Part shown: piece by piece, positions 43,043 to 52,513 of the stretch
Position numbering within the stretch: the stretch's first letter is position 1
Layout: every line of letters starts with the position of its first letter
From: Clostridium lundense DSM 17049
GTDB lineage: Bacteria > Bacillota > Clostridia > Clostridiales > Clostridiaceae
Direction: 5' to 3'
NCBI RefSeq assembly: GCF_000619945.1
Contig: NZ_JHVC01000003.1
Span: 186,001 to 250,000, forward strand
Length of the DNA: 64,000 nt
The notes under the pieces: generated by a model
What the model was told of the DNA's origin: nothing
Seen by the model: only the letters and a program-made list of their open reading frames with translations
Databases searched by the model: none
Translations under genes and position numbers: made by a program

Positions 43043-43729
43043 TTAATTCATTATATGTATTAATTTGTATATAGTTTTAGGCCTTCCTATTTCTCCATAT
43101 TCTATATCTCTATTTAATTCTCCAGTAAAAGTCATATATTCTAAATACCTTCTTATAGTAACCCTTGAGAGCTTCATTTCTTCTGCTATTTCTTCACAAG
43201 TAAAGCATTCCTCATGACATTCTTTTAAGAAATTTTTTAATCTTTTCAGCGTTCTATCATTAATTCCCTTTTGCAGTTCTTCACTTGAATTAGGGATACT
43301 CTTCTGACTAGTTATTTTGTCTATATCTTCTTGATTTACTATAGATTTTGTAGTTAGCAGCTTGTACCTAACTTTAAACTTATTTAAAGCTTCTTTAAAC
43401 CTCTCATATTCAAAAGGTTTAATAAGATAATCTATAGCTCCTAATTTTAAAACTTCATTCAATTTATCTGCTTCATCTGCAGCAGTAACCATGATTATAT
43501 CTGTACTAATACCAACACTTCTTATTTGTTTTAAAAAACTTATTCCATCTAATTTAGGCATATAAATATCTAATATAATTAAATCTATATTATTAGTTTC
43601 TATCATTTCTAACGCTTGTTTCCCATTATCAGAAATACCTATTACACTAAATCCCTCAATACTTTCCGTATATTTTTTATTTATCTGTGCCACCATAGGA
43701 TCATCTTCTACTATCAGCACATTGATCAT
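43043..43729 (-). CDS. CitB/DcuR-family response regulator
   Basis: A 228-residue response regulator. The receiver has 'VEDDPMVAQIN' and phosphoacceptor D54 in 'IILDIYMP', with K in 'YLIKPFEYERF'. The C-terminal HTH 'CEEIAEEMKLSRVTIRRYLEYM' (in part) is the CitB/DcuR type. It pairs with the kinase at 43732, whose stop is two bases before this ATG, so they are coupled. Probable target: the divergently spaced but co-oriented C4-dicarboxylate/aspartate operon immediately downstream, starting with malic enzyme. Confidence 0.92.
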   Translation of the reverse strand: MINVLIVEDDPMVAQINKKYTESIEGFSVIGISDNGKQALEMIETNNIDLIILDIYMPKLDGISFLKQIRSVGISTDIIMVTAADEADKLNEVLKLGAIDYLIKPFEYERFKEALNKFKVRYKLLTTKSIVNQEDIDKITSQKSIPNSSEELQKGINDRTLKRLKNFLKECHEECFTCEEIAEEMKLSRVTIRRYLEYMTFTGELNRDIEYGEIGRPKTIYKLIHIMN

Positions 43730-43731
43730 TT

Positions 43732-45324
43732 TTACTCCTCCTTTGGAATACTAATTATAAATTCGGTTCCCTTTCCCTCTTCTGAAAAGGTCTCCACTTT
43801 TCCTCCTAAGTTTTCTACTGCATCCTTTAAAAGAGCTAATCCTGTCCCCCTATTCTCCCCTTTTGTAGAAAATCCTTTATTAAATATAAGCAAAATATTT
43901 TCCTTACTTATGCCATCTCCTGTATCTTTTACTTTTACTAATATTTCTTTCTCATTTTCGCCTACAAAAGCTTCTACATTTTTTTCATTTTTTTCACTAA
44001 TACTTACCGCTTCCATAGCATTTTCTAATAAATTTCCCATTATAGTTACTAAAACATGACTATTTATTCTTCCTCTTCTTTTTTTTATATTACTATTAGG
44101 ATTAATAATAAGCTCTACTCCCATTTCCTTTGCCCTACTTATTTTCCCTAAAATTAATGCAGCAATAGTTGTATCTTCAATCTTGTTCATTACTAAACTT
44201 ACCTTTTGTTGCTGTGCTTTAGTTTGATTTAATATATATTTTTTTGCTTCATCCAATTCTCCTATCTGTATAAGTCCTAATATTACATGAAGCTTATTCA
44301 TAAATTCATGATTGTTAGCCCTCAGTGCCTCAACTACCTGCCTTACTCCTGTTACCTCTTCTGCCAATCTAGTTAATTCGGTTTTATCTCTAAATATAAT
44401 AACTGCTCCTATAATTTTATCCCTTTGCTTTATTGGAATTCTGTTAGTTAATATAACTGTATCTCTTATAACAATTTCTTTATTATAATGAGCTTTTCCA
44501 TCTATAAATACTTTTGGCAAATTTGAATTGGGTATTATTTTAATAATATCTTCACCTAATATTTCTTTCTCTTTTATTTTTAATATATTTACAGCAGCTG
44601 TATTATAAAAAGTTATTTTTAAGTTTTCACCTACTGCAATAATTCCCTCCTCTAAAGTGTCTAAAATCTCTTGCTTTTGAATAAATAATTTTGATATCTG
44701 TTCAGGCTCATATCCTAAAAGGGAACTTTTTACGCTTTTTGATATTATAAGAGATCCTACACTACCTATAAGCAATCCGGATAATATTAACATTAAAAAT
44801 ACTATAACTATTTCATACCTTGCTACTTCTAAATTTGTAGTTAGTACCTTTGATACTACAAAACCTATTGGTACATTATTTCTGTCTCTTATTGGTACAA
44901 AACATATGATAAGCTTGCCAAAACTTTGTATCATTTCTCTTAAATTATCCTGATTTTCAATAGTAACTTCACTACTTATATCCCTATCTTTTCCTAGGGT
45001 GATATTTTCAATTTCTGAATTACCATAACTATTCCCATTTAAATCTGATACAATTATTGAATCTATATTTTTTGCTGAGTCTATTACATTTTTTATATAC
45101 GCTTGTACCTTGTCTTTACTATTTTTATTCTTAAGAGATTCTAATACTAAAGGAGATTTTGACACTATCTTACTTATATTCATTAGGTTTATCTCAGCAT
45201 CTTTTCTAACCCAAGACATTCTAAGTTGAAACATAAATATAACTGTAATTATTAAAGCTATAAAAACTACTATTATATTTAACAATGTTATTTTAGTTCT
45301 TAGCTTAATTTTTATATTTTTCAT
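43732..45324 (-). CDS. CitA/DcuS-family sensor histidine kinase
   Basis: A 530-residue kinase. Membrane helices at about residues 12-33 and 170-194 bracket an extracellular sCache/PAS-type domain (to about 165). A cytoplasmic PAS domain (about 220-315) follows, then the H-box 'NNHEFMNKLHVILGL' with H339, then HATPase ('NLLENAMEAV', 'KGFSTKGENRGTGLALL'). Such kinases sense citrate, malate or fumarate. The sensor domain lacks an obvious match to the strict DcuS R-x-x-x-x-x-H-xx pattern, so the ligand is left open. The ATG has GGAG eight bases upstream. Confidence 0.92.
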   Translation of the reverse strand: MKNIKIKLRTKITLLNIIVVFIALIITVIFMFQLRMSWVRKDAEINLMNISKIVSKSPLVLESLKNKNSKDKVQAYIKNVIDSAKNIDSIIVSDLNGNSYGNSEIENITLGKDRDISSEVTIENQDNLREMIQSFGKLIICFVPIRDRNNVPIGFVVSKVLTTNLEVARYEIVIVFLMLILSGLLIGSVGSLIISKSVKSSLLGYEPEQISKLFIQKQEILDTLEEGIIAVGENLKITFYNTAAVNILKIKEKEILGEDIIKIIPNSNLPKVFIDGKAHYNKEIVIRDTVILTNRIPIKQRDKIIGAVIIFRDKTELTRLAEEVTGVRQVVEALRANNHEFMNKLHVILGLIQIGELDEAKKYILNQTKAQQQKVSLVMNKIEDTTIAALILGKISRAKEMGVELIINPNSNIKKRRGRINSHVLVTIMGNLLENAMEAVSISEKNEKNVEAFVGENEKEILVKVKDTGDGISKENILLIFNKGFSTKGENRGTGLALLKDAVENLGGKVETFSEEGKGTEFIISIPKEE

Positions 45325-45422
45325 ATGTATTCTCCTTTAATTTAAGCTAACATTCTAGCCTATTAAAGAAATATTTTGATATTTTTTCATTATTTTAATA
45401 ATATAGTAATATAAGCATATAT

Positions 45423-45584
45423 TCAAGTGAAGTAATTACACATTCCCTCTATTATAAGTTTTCCGTCACCAGCTATTGTTACAATGGCATACAGTGCATC
45501 TTTATACAATATCATATCCTTAAGTCCTGTATATTTTTCATGAATTTCCTTTGAATAGTTGAATCTTTCTTTCAATTGACTTAA
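45423..45584 (-). pseudogene. Remnant of a degraded gene (C-terminal 53 codons)
   Basis: Open in one minus frame from a TAA at 45585-45587 to TGA at 45423-45425, with no good start. The translation (for example 'KYTGLKDMILYKDALYAIV' and 'TIAGDGKLIIEGMCNYF') reads like genuine coding sequence rather than AT-rich noise. The 5' part is missing; downstream of it only the AraC gene follows upstream on the map. No homology was recognised. Confidence 0.4.
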
Positions 45585-45651
45585 TTAACCACATCACCTA
45601 GTAAAAACCAAAAAGGAAAATCCTCATTATTAGAGAATTCTCCTCTTATAC

Positions 45652-46536
45652 TTACTTTTTAATAACAGATATCCAAACTTCTTGACGATTCTCTTGCATA
45701 TAACATTCAATAACTGGAAGATCAGCCAATTCGTATCCTGAATTAGGTAGCCATTCAGTATAAAATTGTTTATATACTTTCTGTGTAGCCTCTGGTAATT
45801 CTCCATTTGCTTCAAAGATTACCCATGTTGCAGCAGGATAAGAAATTTCTTTCATTCCTTCAATTACTGGAACATGTTTGCAGTTTGGTACATCAACATA
45901 ATTTGTTACTGCTATAATATAGTCCATGTCATCTGACTCTCCCCATTGACCCCCTTGAGCGATTCCTAAAAATCCTGTGGGTTTATAGTCAGGAAAATTC
46001 TCTAAGAACCTTTTCATAGTTCCATCCTTCCATGAGTTTTCCCATATCTGTGGAATCACTTCAAATGCTGTTGATGTTTTTATTTTGTGTGATACTCCCA
46101 TTACCATAAATGCAGGCCATTGTTCAATTTGATAATTCATATGATTTTCTCCTTTTATTGTAATTTGAAAGGAGAGCTTAGGACAAGATTTCAACCGAAC
46201 CGTTTCGTTCCTAACACTTGAAGGCAGTACTCCGTGAAACTTTTTAAACGCCCTCGTAAAGGAATCTTGAGATTCATATCCATATTTTAAGGAAATATCA
46301 ATTATTCTTTCTGTACTATTTAATAAATCGAAGGCTGCCATGGTTAAACGTCTGTTTCTTATATATTCAGATAAAGGCTTGTCTGCTATATATGAAAACA
46401 TTCTTTGATAATTATAAATAGAGCACCTCGCAATTTTTGAAATAATTTCATAAGATATTTTACCTGTAAGATTTTCCTCTATGTAATTTATTGACTCATT
46501 CAATTGCTTAACCCAATCCAATCTTCTCACTTCCAA
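45652..46536 (-). CDS. AraC-family regulator with GyrI-like effector domain
   Basis: A 294-residue regulator with the AraC DNA-binding domain at the N-terminus (residues 10-110). The two HTH units are marked by 'YNYQRMFSYIADKPLSEYIRNRR' (in part) and 'IIDISLKYGYESQDSFTRAFKKFHG' (in part). The C-terminal half (about 130-294) is a GyrI/BmrR-like small-molecule-binding domain ('YQIEQWPAFMVMGVSHKI', 'EWLPNSGYELADLPVIECY', 'EVWISV'). This arrangement is that of Rob/SoxS-type multidrug sensors of Gram-positives. The start TTG at 46536 has AAGGA ten bases upstream. Target genes unknown. Confidence 0.88.
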   Translation of the reverse strand: MEVRRLDWVKQLNESINYIEENLTGKISYEIISKIARCSIYNYQRMFSYIADKPLSEYIRNRRLTMAAFDLLNSTERIIDISLKYGYESQDSFTRAFKKFHGVLPSSVRNETVRLKSCPKLSFQITIKGENHMNYQIEQWPAFMVMGVSHKIKTSTAFEVIPQIWENSWKDGTMKRFLENFPDYKPTGFLGIAQGGQWGESDDMDYIIAVTNYVDVPNCKHVPVIEGMKEISYPAATWVIFEANGELPEATQKVYKQFYTEWLPNSGYELADLPVIECYMQENRQEVWISVIKK

Positions 46537-46924
46537 TTCAATATTATCCTTTTTACAATAACCCTACTCGATATTTTGTGCCGTATTTTGTAGATTTACT
46601 ATATATAATTTACTTGGTTTAAATTATAAAAGTTTAACGTATTTTTTAATAATTTAGATTATAACACATTTAACCAATCATCATCTAAAACTACCATTTT
46701 AATTTGATTTCCTCAACCAGCTAAATCCTTGCATTAAACAAAATAAAAGAAGAACTAATTTCCTATTACTTCAATAGTTACACAAACCTTTTCTAATTCT
46801 GCTATACTTCCTATTAAACTTACAATTACTTTTATTTACTTATAACAACTTATATATTATTGACAAATCACTTACACTTCATTATAATTTACTTATATAG
46901 TGTTATATTTCAGAGGTGATTCAC
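46537..46924. other. 389-bp intergenic region with a strong promoter
   Basis: Mostly AT-rich with no gene seen. Near the right end TTGACA (46860-46865) and TATAAT (46883-46888) are spaced by exactly 17 bases, an ideal sigma-A promoter for the DeoR-type gene, and AGAGGTGAT precedes its start. Confidence 0.7.
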
Positions 46925-47683
46925 ATGTATCAAGAAGAGAGAATGCAGCTAATAATAGATTATTTAAACAAAAATAAAAGAATAAGCGTAGATCAAATAT
47001 GTAAATTATACGATGTTTCAAGAGACACCGCCCGCAGAGACTTAGTTAATCTAGAAAATCAGGGTGCTATTATTAGGACTCATGGTGGAGCAATACTTCC
47101 AGTACCAAAGGAAGATGTAAAAAGCTATTCGGAAAGACTCTTATTTGATGTGGAAGAAAAGCATAAGATCGCCAAATTAAGCGCTTCTCTCATAAAAGAA
47201 AAGGATACTGTTATTTTAGATACTTCAACAACAGTTCAAGCTTGTGCAGAACTACTAGAAAATAAAGAATGTACTATACTTACGAACTCAATAAATGTAG
47301 CAGATATACTTTCTAAAAAGCCTAATATAAAGACTTTTTTACTTGGAGGAAAGCTAAACAATGAGCATAGATACTTATATGGAAATGCTACAGTAAACAT
47401 GTTGTCATATTATTTCGCTGACAAGGCAATTTTAGGTGCACTGGCCATCTCTTCTAATGGTATTACTGTTGCTGATGATGAGGATGCTGCAGTTATGCGA
47501 AAAATGATAGAACAGTCTAAAGAGTCTATAGTTTTAGCAGATCACAAAAAGTTTAATAAAACAGCAAGCTTTAAAGTATGTAATCTTTGTCAGATAGATT
47601 TAATAATTACTGATCAATATCCTGATAAAGAGTTTATGAAAACTTTGGAAGGAAACAATGTAAATTTAATAGTAATTGAATAA
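46925..47683 (+). CDS. DeoR-family sugar-operon repressor
   Basis: A 252-residue DeoR regulator. The N-terminal HTH has 'ISVDQICKLYDVSRDTARRD' and the family signature continues 'LENQGAIIRTHGGA'. The C-terminal DeoRC sugar-phosphate-sensing domain has 'KEKDTVILDTSTTVQACAELL' (in part), 'LTNSINVADIL' and 'IVLADHKKFNKTAS'. The ATG at 46925 has AGAGGTGAT; the in-frame GTG at 46916 lies within it. It sits 15 bases before a Cof-type phosphatase gene, forming a two-gene operon. A sugar phosphate is the probable inducer. Confidence 0.93.
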   Translation: MYQEERMQLIIDYLNKNKRISVDQICKLYDVSRDTARRDLVNLENQGAIIRTHGGAILPVPKEDVKSYSERLLFDVEEKHKIAKLSASLIKEKDTVILDTSTTVQACAELLENKECTILTNSINVADILSKKPNIKTFLLGGKLNNEHRYLYGNATVNMLSYYFADKAILGALAISSNGITVADDEDAAVMRKMIEQSKESIVLADHKKFNKTASFKVCNLCQIDLIITDQYPDKEFMKTLEGNNVNLIVIE

Positions 47684-47698
47684 TGTGAGGTATGTATA

Positions 47699-48580
47699 AT
47701 GAAACTTATTGCCACAGATTTAGATGGAACTCTCCTAAATTCAAAACATGAAGTAAGTAAAGAAAATGCAGAGGCTTTAAGATTAGCCCAGGAAAACGGA
47801 ATAGAAATAGCAATTGCAACAGGAAGAACTTACTCTGATGCTATTCATATATGTAAAAAAGCCAATATTAATGCCCATATAATTTCAAATAATGGTTCAT
47901 TAGCATTCTCTAAGGAAGGTAAAAAACTAAAATCCTGTACTATAGATAAGTCATCCCTTGAGCATGTATTAAATTGGCTTTATGAAAATGAATATGCTTT
48001 TGAAATATGTACAGATAAAAATATATTTTTACGACATGATACAAAATCAATATTAGAAAAAGACTTTAAGGAAGCAAAAATAAATAATCCTTCTATTCAC
48101 ATGAATATAATCAACGATATGATAAGCTTAATATTCTCTCAAGAAGGTATTAAATTTATAAAATGCAAGGATGATATCTTAAATTCAAATTTAGATTTTT
48201 GCAGCATAACTGTAGTTTCTTTTAATAAAAGTAAACTTAATTACGGTAGACAATATTATGAACAATTTAAAAAGTTATCTATGGTAATTTCCAATGAGTA
48301 TAATTTTGAACTAATTAATAGCAATGCCTCCAAAGGTAATTCTTTAGAACATCTAGCTAATTACTTAGGCATTTCATTAAAAGATGTTACAGCAATGGGT
48401 GATAGCTACAACGATATATCTATGTTTAAAAAAGCTGGTATAAGCGTTGCAATGGGAAATGCTAAAGATGATATAAAAAATATATGCAGCCATGTTTCAA
48501 TATCAAATGATCTCAATGGAGTTGCTCATTTTATTCACAAATTAATGAACAAATTAAAGCTTAAATCAACTCCGGCGTAA
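47699..48580 (+). CDS. Cof-type HAD-IIB phosphatase
   Basis: A 293-residue HAD phosphatase. Motifs are 'ATDLDGTLLNSKH' (D7 nucleophile), 'IAIATGRTY' and 'VTAMGDSYNDISMFKKAGI', with a C2B cap between. A Lys in 'NASKGNSLEHLANYLG' fills motif III. It is cotranscribed with the DeoR regulator, so it probably acts on the sugar phosphate that the regulator senses, preventing toxic accumulation. The end 'KSTPA' and the following actccg...cggagt segment are unusually G+C-rich for the locus. The ATG has GAGGTATGT upstream. Confidence 0.92.
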   Translation: MKLIATDLDGTLLNSKHEVSKENAEALRLAQENGIEIAIATGRTYSDAIHICKKANINAHIISNNGSLAFSKEGKKLKSCTIDKSSLEHVLNWLYENEYAFEICTDKNIFLRHDTKSILEKDFKEAKINNPSIHMNIINDMISLIFSQEGIKFIKCKDDILNSNLDFCSITVVSFNKSKLNYGRQYYEQFKKLSMVISNEYNFELINSNASKGNSLEHLANYLGISLKDVTAMGDSYNDISMFKKAGISVAMGNAKDDIKNICSHVSISNDLNGVAHFIHKLMNKLKLKSTPA

Positions 48581-48604
48581 CCATTTGGGCGTGACGGAGT
48601 ATTT

Positions 48605-48640
48605 AAAGGGTGTAGATTAAAAATTTAATCTACACCCTTT
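48605..48640 (+). terminator. Bidirectional terminator after the HAD gene
   Basis: aaagggtgtagattaaa pairs perfectly with tttaatctacacccttt with almost no loop, followed by T. It serves both the HAD gene and the MBL lipoprotein gene. Confidence 0.85.
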
Positions 48641-48700
48641 TTCACTAAATATGATACTTTCTCTTGCCTCTTAATTTTTAAAATATCTAGACATCATTTA

Positions 48701-49657
48701 TTATTTTCTTCCTGGAGTATAACTTCCTGGTGAAACATTAAATTTTATGTCTTTTCCGTCACTAGTGGCTATAATATTTCCGCCTTCATCAGTTCTATAT
48801 AATTTTACGCCCATGCTTTTTAACTTGTTCATAGTCTCCTTATGAGGATGTCCATAATCATTTCCTTTTCCTAAGCTAACTACTGCATATTTAGGATTAA
48901 CCTTATTTAAATAAACTGTGGATGAAGAAGTACGACTTCCATGATGCCCTAGCTTTAATACATCTGCTCTTACATCAAAGCCTTTAGCTAAAATTTCCTT
49001 TTCAACAAGACTTTCTGCATCTCCTGTAAATAAGAAAGAGTTTTTACCATAAGTTGCTTTTATCACTATTGAATAGTTATTTACATTATCATAATCTTTA
49101 CTATTAGGCGCTAAAATCATGCATTGTACTGCTCCTAATGCAAATTTTTCTCCAGCTACAGGAGCTTTGGCCTTTATTCCCTTCTTTTTCATAGCCTGTA
49201 CCACATCTTTAAATGTTACTGTGTTAGCTGTCTTTTTAGGCATATACATAGTACCTATTTGAAAATTATCTATTACTCCATCCATACCTCCAATATGATC
49301 TTCATGAGGATGTGTAGCTACTAAATAATCTATTTTTTTAACTCCTACCTTTTTTAAATAACTTATTAATGTGTTTGTTGAAGCATTTGTACCTGCATCA
49401 ATTAACATGTTCTTATCTTCATATTGTAAAAGTATACTATCTCCTTGACCTACATCAATGTAATGTATCTTTAAATCACCTTCAATTTTACTATTACTTT
49501 TGTCCTTATTTTCCCCTACTTTTACCTTTGTATCTTTGGTGTTAGTACTAGTTGGTGTACTACTACACCCTACCATAACTACCACAAACATTACTAAAAT
49601 TAAAGCTTGTATAGTTTTAAACCATTTTCTACTTAAATTACCACATCTTCTTTTCAT
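48701..49657 (-). CDS. Secreted ComEC/Rec2-like metallo-beta-lactamase lipoprotein
   Basis: A protein of 318 residues from the ATG at 49657 (AGGTGAAA site). It has an N-terminal signal with lipobox 'VVMVGCSS' (Cys at about 32), a Ser/Thr/Lys linker, then a metallo-beta-lactamase fold. The metal motif 'THPHEDHIGG' (HxHxDH) is present, with 'LFTGDAE' and 'LKLGHHGSRTS' later, as in the hydrolase domain of ComEC. Such free lipoproteins are thought to be extracellular nucleases or phosphodiesterases; a role in DNA uptake or phosphate scavenging is possible. It is monocistronic. Confidence 0.88.
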   Translation of the reverse strand: MKRRCGNLSRKWFKTIQALILVMFVVVMVGCSSTPTSTNTKDTKVKVGENKDKSNSKIEGDLKIHYIDVGQGDSILLQYEDKNMLIDAGTNASTNTLISYLKKVGVKKIDYLVATHPHEDHIGGMDGVIDNFQIGTMYMPKKTANTVTFKDVVQAMKKKGIKAKAPVAGEKFALGAVQCMILAPNSKDYDNVNNYSIVIKATYGKNSFLFTGDAESLVEKEILAKGFDVRADVLKLGHHGSRTSSSTVYLNKVNPKYAVVSLGKGNDYGHPHKETMNKLKSMGVKLYRTDEGGNIIATSDGKDIKFNVSPGSYTPGRK

Positions 49658-49728
49658 ATTTTCACCTCTTAAATTCTTAATTTCCATAAAATAATTATAT
49701 TGATTAATTATAGGTATGTACAGCTTTT

Positions 49729-49754
49729 AAAAAAATTGCTTCGCAATCTTTTTT
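49729..49754 (-). terminator. Terminator after the metallophosphoesterase gene
   Basis: A short attgc/gcaat stem with a ttc loop, flanked by A and T runs on both sides, lies between the gene at 49757 and the start of the MBL gene. Confidence 0.6.
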
Positions 49755-49756
49755 GT

Positions 49757-50455
49757 TTATTCTTTTCCTGTTTTATAAGATTGAATTAACTTCTCTGGAA
49801 AACCCTTTTTCTTCATTTCAACTATAATAGCTTCATAGTTATAAGCTATTTCTATAAATTCTACTTCAATATCCTTATTTTCTTCAATATTTAATAAAAC
49901 ATAAGTAGAATTAGGTCTACCAATTTTAGGCTTTCCTATACTTCCTTCATTAATTATAATTTTATTATCATACTTTTTTAAATAGGGTATATGAGTATGG
50001 GCACATACTAAAATATCTCCCTTAAATTCCTGCATTACTTCTTCTACTTCTTTACTATCTTCTTTTAAATATTCATTAATAGACCTTGTACTACCATGAA
50101 CAAAAGTTATATTTTTACCTTCAAACTCCATAGTCAAAGTTTTAGGTAAATTATTCAAATATTCCCTATTATCTTCTCTAAGCATTGAAACCGCATATGG
50201 TAATGAAAACTTATTTATTTCTGTATCCCTAATATAAACAAACTTATTCTGAACTACAGAAGCATCATAATTTCCTTTAACTGATATGATTTTTTTCTCT
50301 CTTATGTAATCTATCACCTCATTAGGATATGGTCCGTAACCAACAAAGTCTCCTAGATTTATTATTAAATCCACTTTTCTTCTTTCTATATCTTCTATAG
50401 CATTTTTTAGAGCAATAATATTTCCATGAATATCTGATATAACTGCTATTTTCAA
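49757..50455 (-). CDS. YfcE/MJ0936-type metallophosphoesterase
   Basis: A calcineurin-like phosphoesterase of about 232 residues. Metal motifs are 'VISDIHGN' (about residues 5-12), 'INLGDFVGYGPYP', 'VKGNYD', 'FVHGS' and 'VCAHTHIPY'. The start is the TTG at 50455, preceded by GGGAGG; longer frames upstream lack a site. Members act on phosphodiesters, nucleotides or protein phosphates; the substrate here is unknown. Encoded alone. Confidence 0.85.
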   Translation of the reverse strand: MKIAVISDIHGNIIALKNAIEDIERRKVDLIINLGDFVGYGPYPNEVIDYIREKKIISVKGNYDASVVQNKFVYIRDTEINKFSLPYAVSMLREDNREYLNNLPKTLTMEFEGKNITFVHGSTRSINEYLKEDSKEVEEVMQEFKGDILVCAHTHIPYLKKYDNKIIINEGSIGKPKIGRPNSTYVLLNIEENKDIEVEFIEIAYNYEAIIVEMKKKGFPEKLIQSYKTGKE

Positions 50456-50601
50456 ACCTATTACCTCCCTACCTAGAATAAACTTCATAAATTTATTAAC
50501 CAAAAATGAACTAAGACATATTATATACTATAAACACTAATTCATCAAAATGATATACAGAACTAATGATTAGAAACTGCTTTACTTTTCCTCGTAAAAT
50601 T

Positions 50602-50628
50602 GCGGATAGCTTTTAAAAGCTATCTGCT
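50602..50628 (+). terminator. Plus-strand terminator-like hairpin in the leader of the CotF-like gene
   Basis: gcggatagctttt/aaaagctatctgc is a perfect 13-bp stem with a T run on the plus strand. No plus-strand gene precedes it, so it may be an attenuator of the gene at 50691 or the end of a small RNA. Confidence 0.55.
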
Positions 50629-50690
50629 TTTTTACTAACTAGAATAATATTTTATCTATTGATAAAACTAATTAAAGGAGGTGTTCTTTT

Positions 50691-51170
50691 ATGATACAAT
50701 TAACTCAAAAAGAAACTATGCTATTAAAAGACTTAAAAAGCCATGAGGAACTATGCATAAGTAAATACAATGACTATGCAAGTAAAGCTCAAGATGCTCA
50801 ACTTAAAGACATGTTTAATAAACATGCTCAACATGAACAGCAACATTTAAATACTATAACTACAATACTTAGTGGCCAAATACCTAATATGCAGCAAAAT
50901 AGTGGGAATGCAAATAATAATGCTAGTTCAGCTTCTCAAAATAACTTTACTGCAACTCAATCTACTGCAAACAGTCCTATGGACGCAAAACTTTGTGGTG
51001 ACTTACTTATGACCGAAAAATATGTCTCTGGAACTTATGACACTAGTATATTTGAATTTAGAGATACAAACATACGACAGGCCCTAAATCACATACAAAA
51101 AGAAGAACAGCAACATGGAGAAGACATATTCAATTATATGCAAAGTAAAGGGATGTATAATCCGCAATAG
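50691..51170 (+). CDS. CotF-like spore coat protein
   Basis: A 159-residue two-part helical protein of the ferritin-like CotF family. The N-terminal segment 'LLKDLKSHEELCISKYNDYA' and the C-terminal 'MTEKYVSGTYDTSIFEF' are typical, joined by a Gln/Asn/Ser-rich linker (about residues 65-100). A Gln/His-rich 'HAQHEQQHLNTI' helix is present. CotF proteins belong to the inner spore coat. The ATG has a GGAGGTG site. Expression during sporulation is expected. A terminator-like hairpin lies in its leader. Confidence 0.85.
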   Translation: MIQLTQKETMLLKDLKSHEELCISKYNDYASKAQDAQLKDMFNKHAQHEQQHLNTITTILSGQIPNMQQNSGNANNNASSASQNNFTATQSTANSPMDAKLCGDLLMTEKYVSGTYDTSIFEFRDTNIRQALNHIQKEEQQHGEDIFNYMQSKGMYNPQ

Positions 51171-51182
51171 AACATATGAAAT

Positions 51183-51224
51183 AAAAATGAGTATAAAGTC
51201 TAGTAAGCTTTATGCTCATTTTTT
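51183..51224 (+). terminator. Terminator after the CotF-like gene
   Basis: aaaaatgagtataaag pairs with ctttatgctcatttttt, one mismatch, followed by T. Confidence 0.75.
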
Positions 51225-51403
51225 CATTGTCCATAAGTTTCTATTATTGTTCTTTTCTAAATTCTACTCTTATTTTACATGTCAATACTTAACAAAAGTT
51301 ATTACTCTACCTAAAATAAATTTCATTTTAGATTCTATAAAAATAATTTAATTATATAATTTTACTAATAATATAACTTTTAATAAAGAAAGAGAGTAAT
51401 TAA

Positions 51404-52492
51404 ATGAAAAATGTTAAAGTTTCAACTTTAGGATTTGGCTTTATGGGGAAATTACACACCATTTCCTATAAAAGTATGCCCTATTGCTATTATAATTTTC
51501 AATACAACATTGAATTAGATAAGCTATTAACCACAAGAGATATTAACACTATATCTACAGGTTACAATTCTCATGTAAATAGTATATTAGATTTAAAAGA
51601 TGCTGATATGATTGATATATGTACTCCAAATTTTATGCATAAAGATCAGATAAATGAAGCTATATTATCTGGAATTAAAAACATATATTGCGAAAAGCCT
51701 ATTACAGGCATATACGATGAGGAAAAAGAAATAGTAAAAATGGCAAAAGATAAAAGTATAAATAATCAGGTTGGATTAGTTTTAAGATTTTTACCTATAG
51801 TAATAAGAACCAAAAAAATTATTGAAGAAGGAGTAATCGGAGACATTATAAACTTTAATGCACATATTTATCATGAAAGCTACTTAAATCCAGATAGGCC
51901 CATATCTTGGAGACTTGAAAAATCTAAAAGTGGTGGTGGAGCTTTAATTGATCTAGGAATTCATATAATAGATCTAATTCAATACATTTTAGGACCAATT
52001 ACAGAAACTGAAGGATATACTAAAACTTTCATAAACAAACGTCCATCTGAAAACGGTATTAAAAATGTAGATGTAGATGATTTTGCTCATTTAGATGTTT
52101 TGGTTAATGAAAAAACACAAGGTTGCATAGAAGTTTCAAGAGTATTTGCAAGTGGTGGTGAAGATACAAGCATCATAATATATGGAACAAAGGGCTCTAT
52201 AAACCTTAATACCAAAAATCCTGAAAGCTGCTTTTTGTATATTTTAAACCAAAATGCATGGCTTAGTAGTGAAAACTATAAATTTAAGGATAGTGAAGAT
52301 GATATTAAATTTTTATGGCCACTTGGTAAGTTTTCATTGGGTACTATGGTAAACAGTCACATGGCATCTTTATTTTGTTTTATGTCAAGAATTAATGGTA
52401 AAACTTTTAATTTTATAGAACCTCCAACATTTGAAAGTTCAGCAAGTGCTCTAAAAGTTATTGATGATTGTTATAACTCAATCACCAAATAA
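51404..52492 (+). CDS. Gfo/Idh/MocA-family NAD(P)-dependent oxidoreductase
   Basis: A 362-residue oxidoreductase. The N-terminal Rossmann fold has 'LGFGFMGKLHTISY', 'DMIDICTPNFMHKDQ' and 'CEKPITG', the dinucleotide and catalytic Lys motif (K-P). The C-terminal half has 'GGALIDLGIHIIDLIQYILG', the conserved D-x-G-x-H region. Members act on sugars, amino sugars and inositols. It lies 21 bases before the LevR-type activator, so the two are probably cotranscribed, although outside the sigma-54 transcript. The start is the ATG with AAAGAGAG. Confidence 0.9.
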   Translation: MKNVKVSTLGFGFMGKLHTISYKSMPYCYYNFQYNIELDKLLTTRDINTISTGYNSHVNSILDLKDADMIDICTPNFMHKDQINEAILSGIKNIYCEKPITGIYDEEKEIVKMAKDKSINNQVGLVLRFLPIVIRTKKIIEEGVIGDIINFNAHIYHESYLNPDRPISWRLEKSKSGGGALIDLGIHIIDLIQYILGPITETEGYTKTFINKRPSENGIKNVDVDDFAHLDVLVNEKTQGCIEVSRVFASGGEDTSIIIYGTKGSINLNTKNPESCFLYILNQNAWLSSENYKFKDSEDDIKFLWPLGKFSLGTMVNSHMASLFCFMSRINGKTFNFIEPPTFESSASALKVIDDCYNSITK

Positions 52493-52513
52493 TTATAAAA
52501 AGGTAGTGATAAC

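Noticed and set aside
48575..48604. G+C-rich actccg...cggagt segment at the end of the HAD gene as a regulatory element
   Set aside because: Only a 6-bp stem with a long loop; no T run and no second copy seen.
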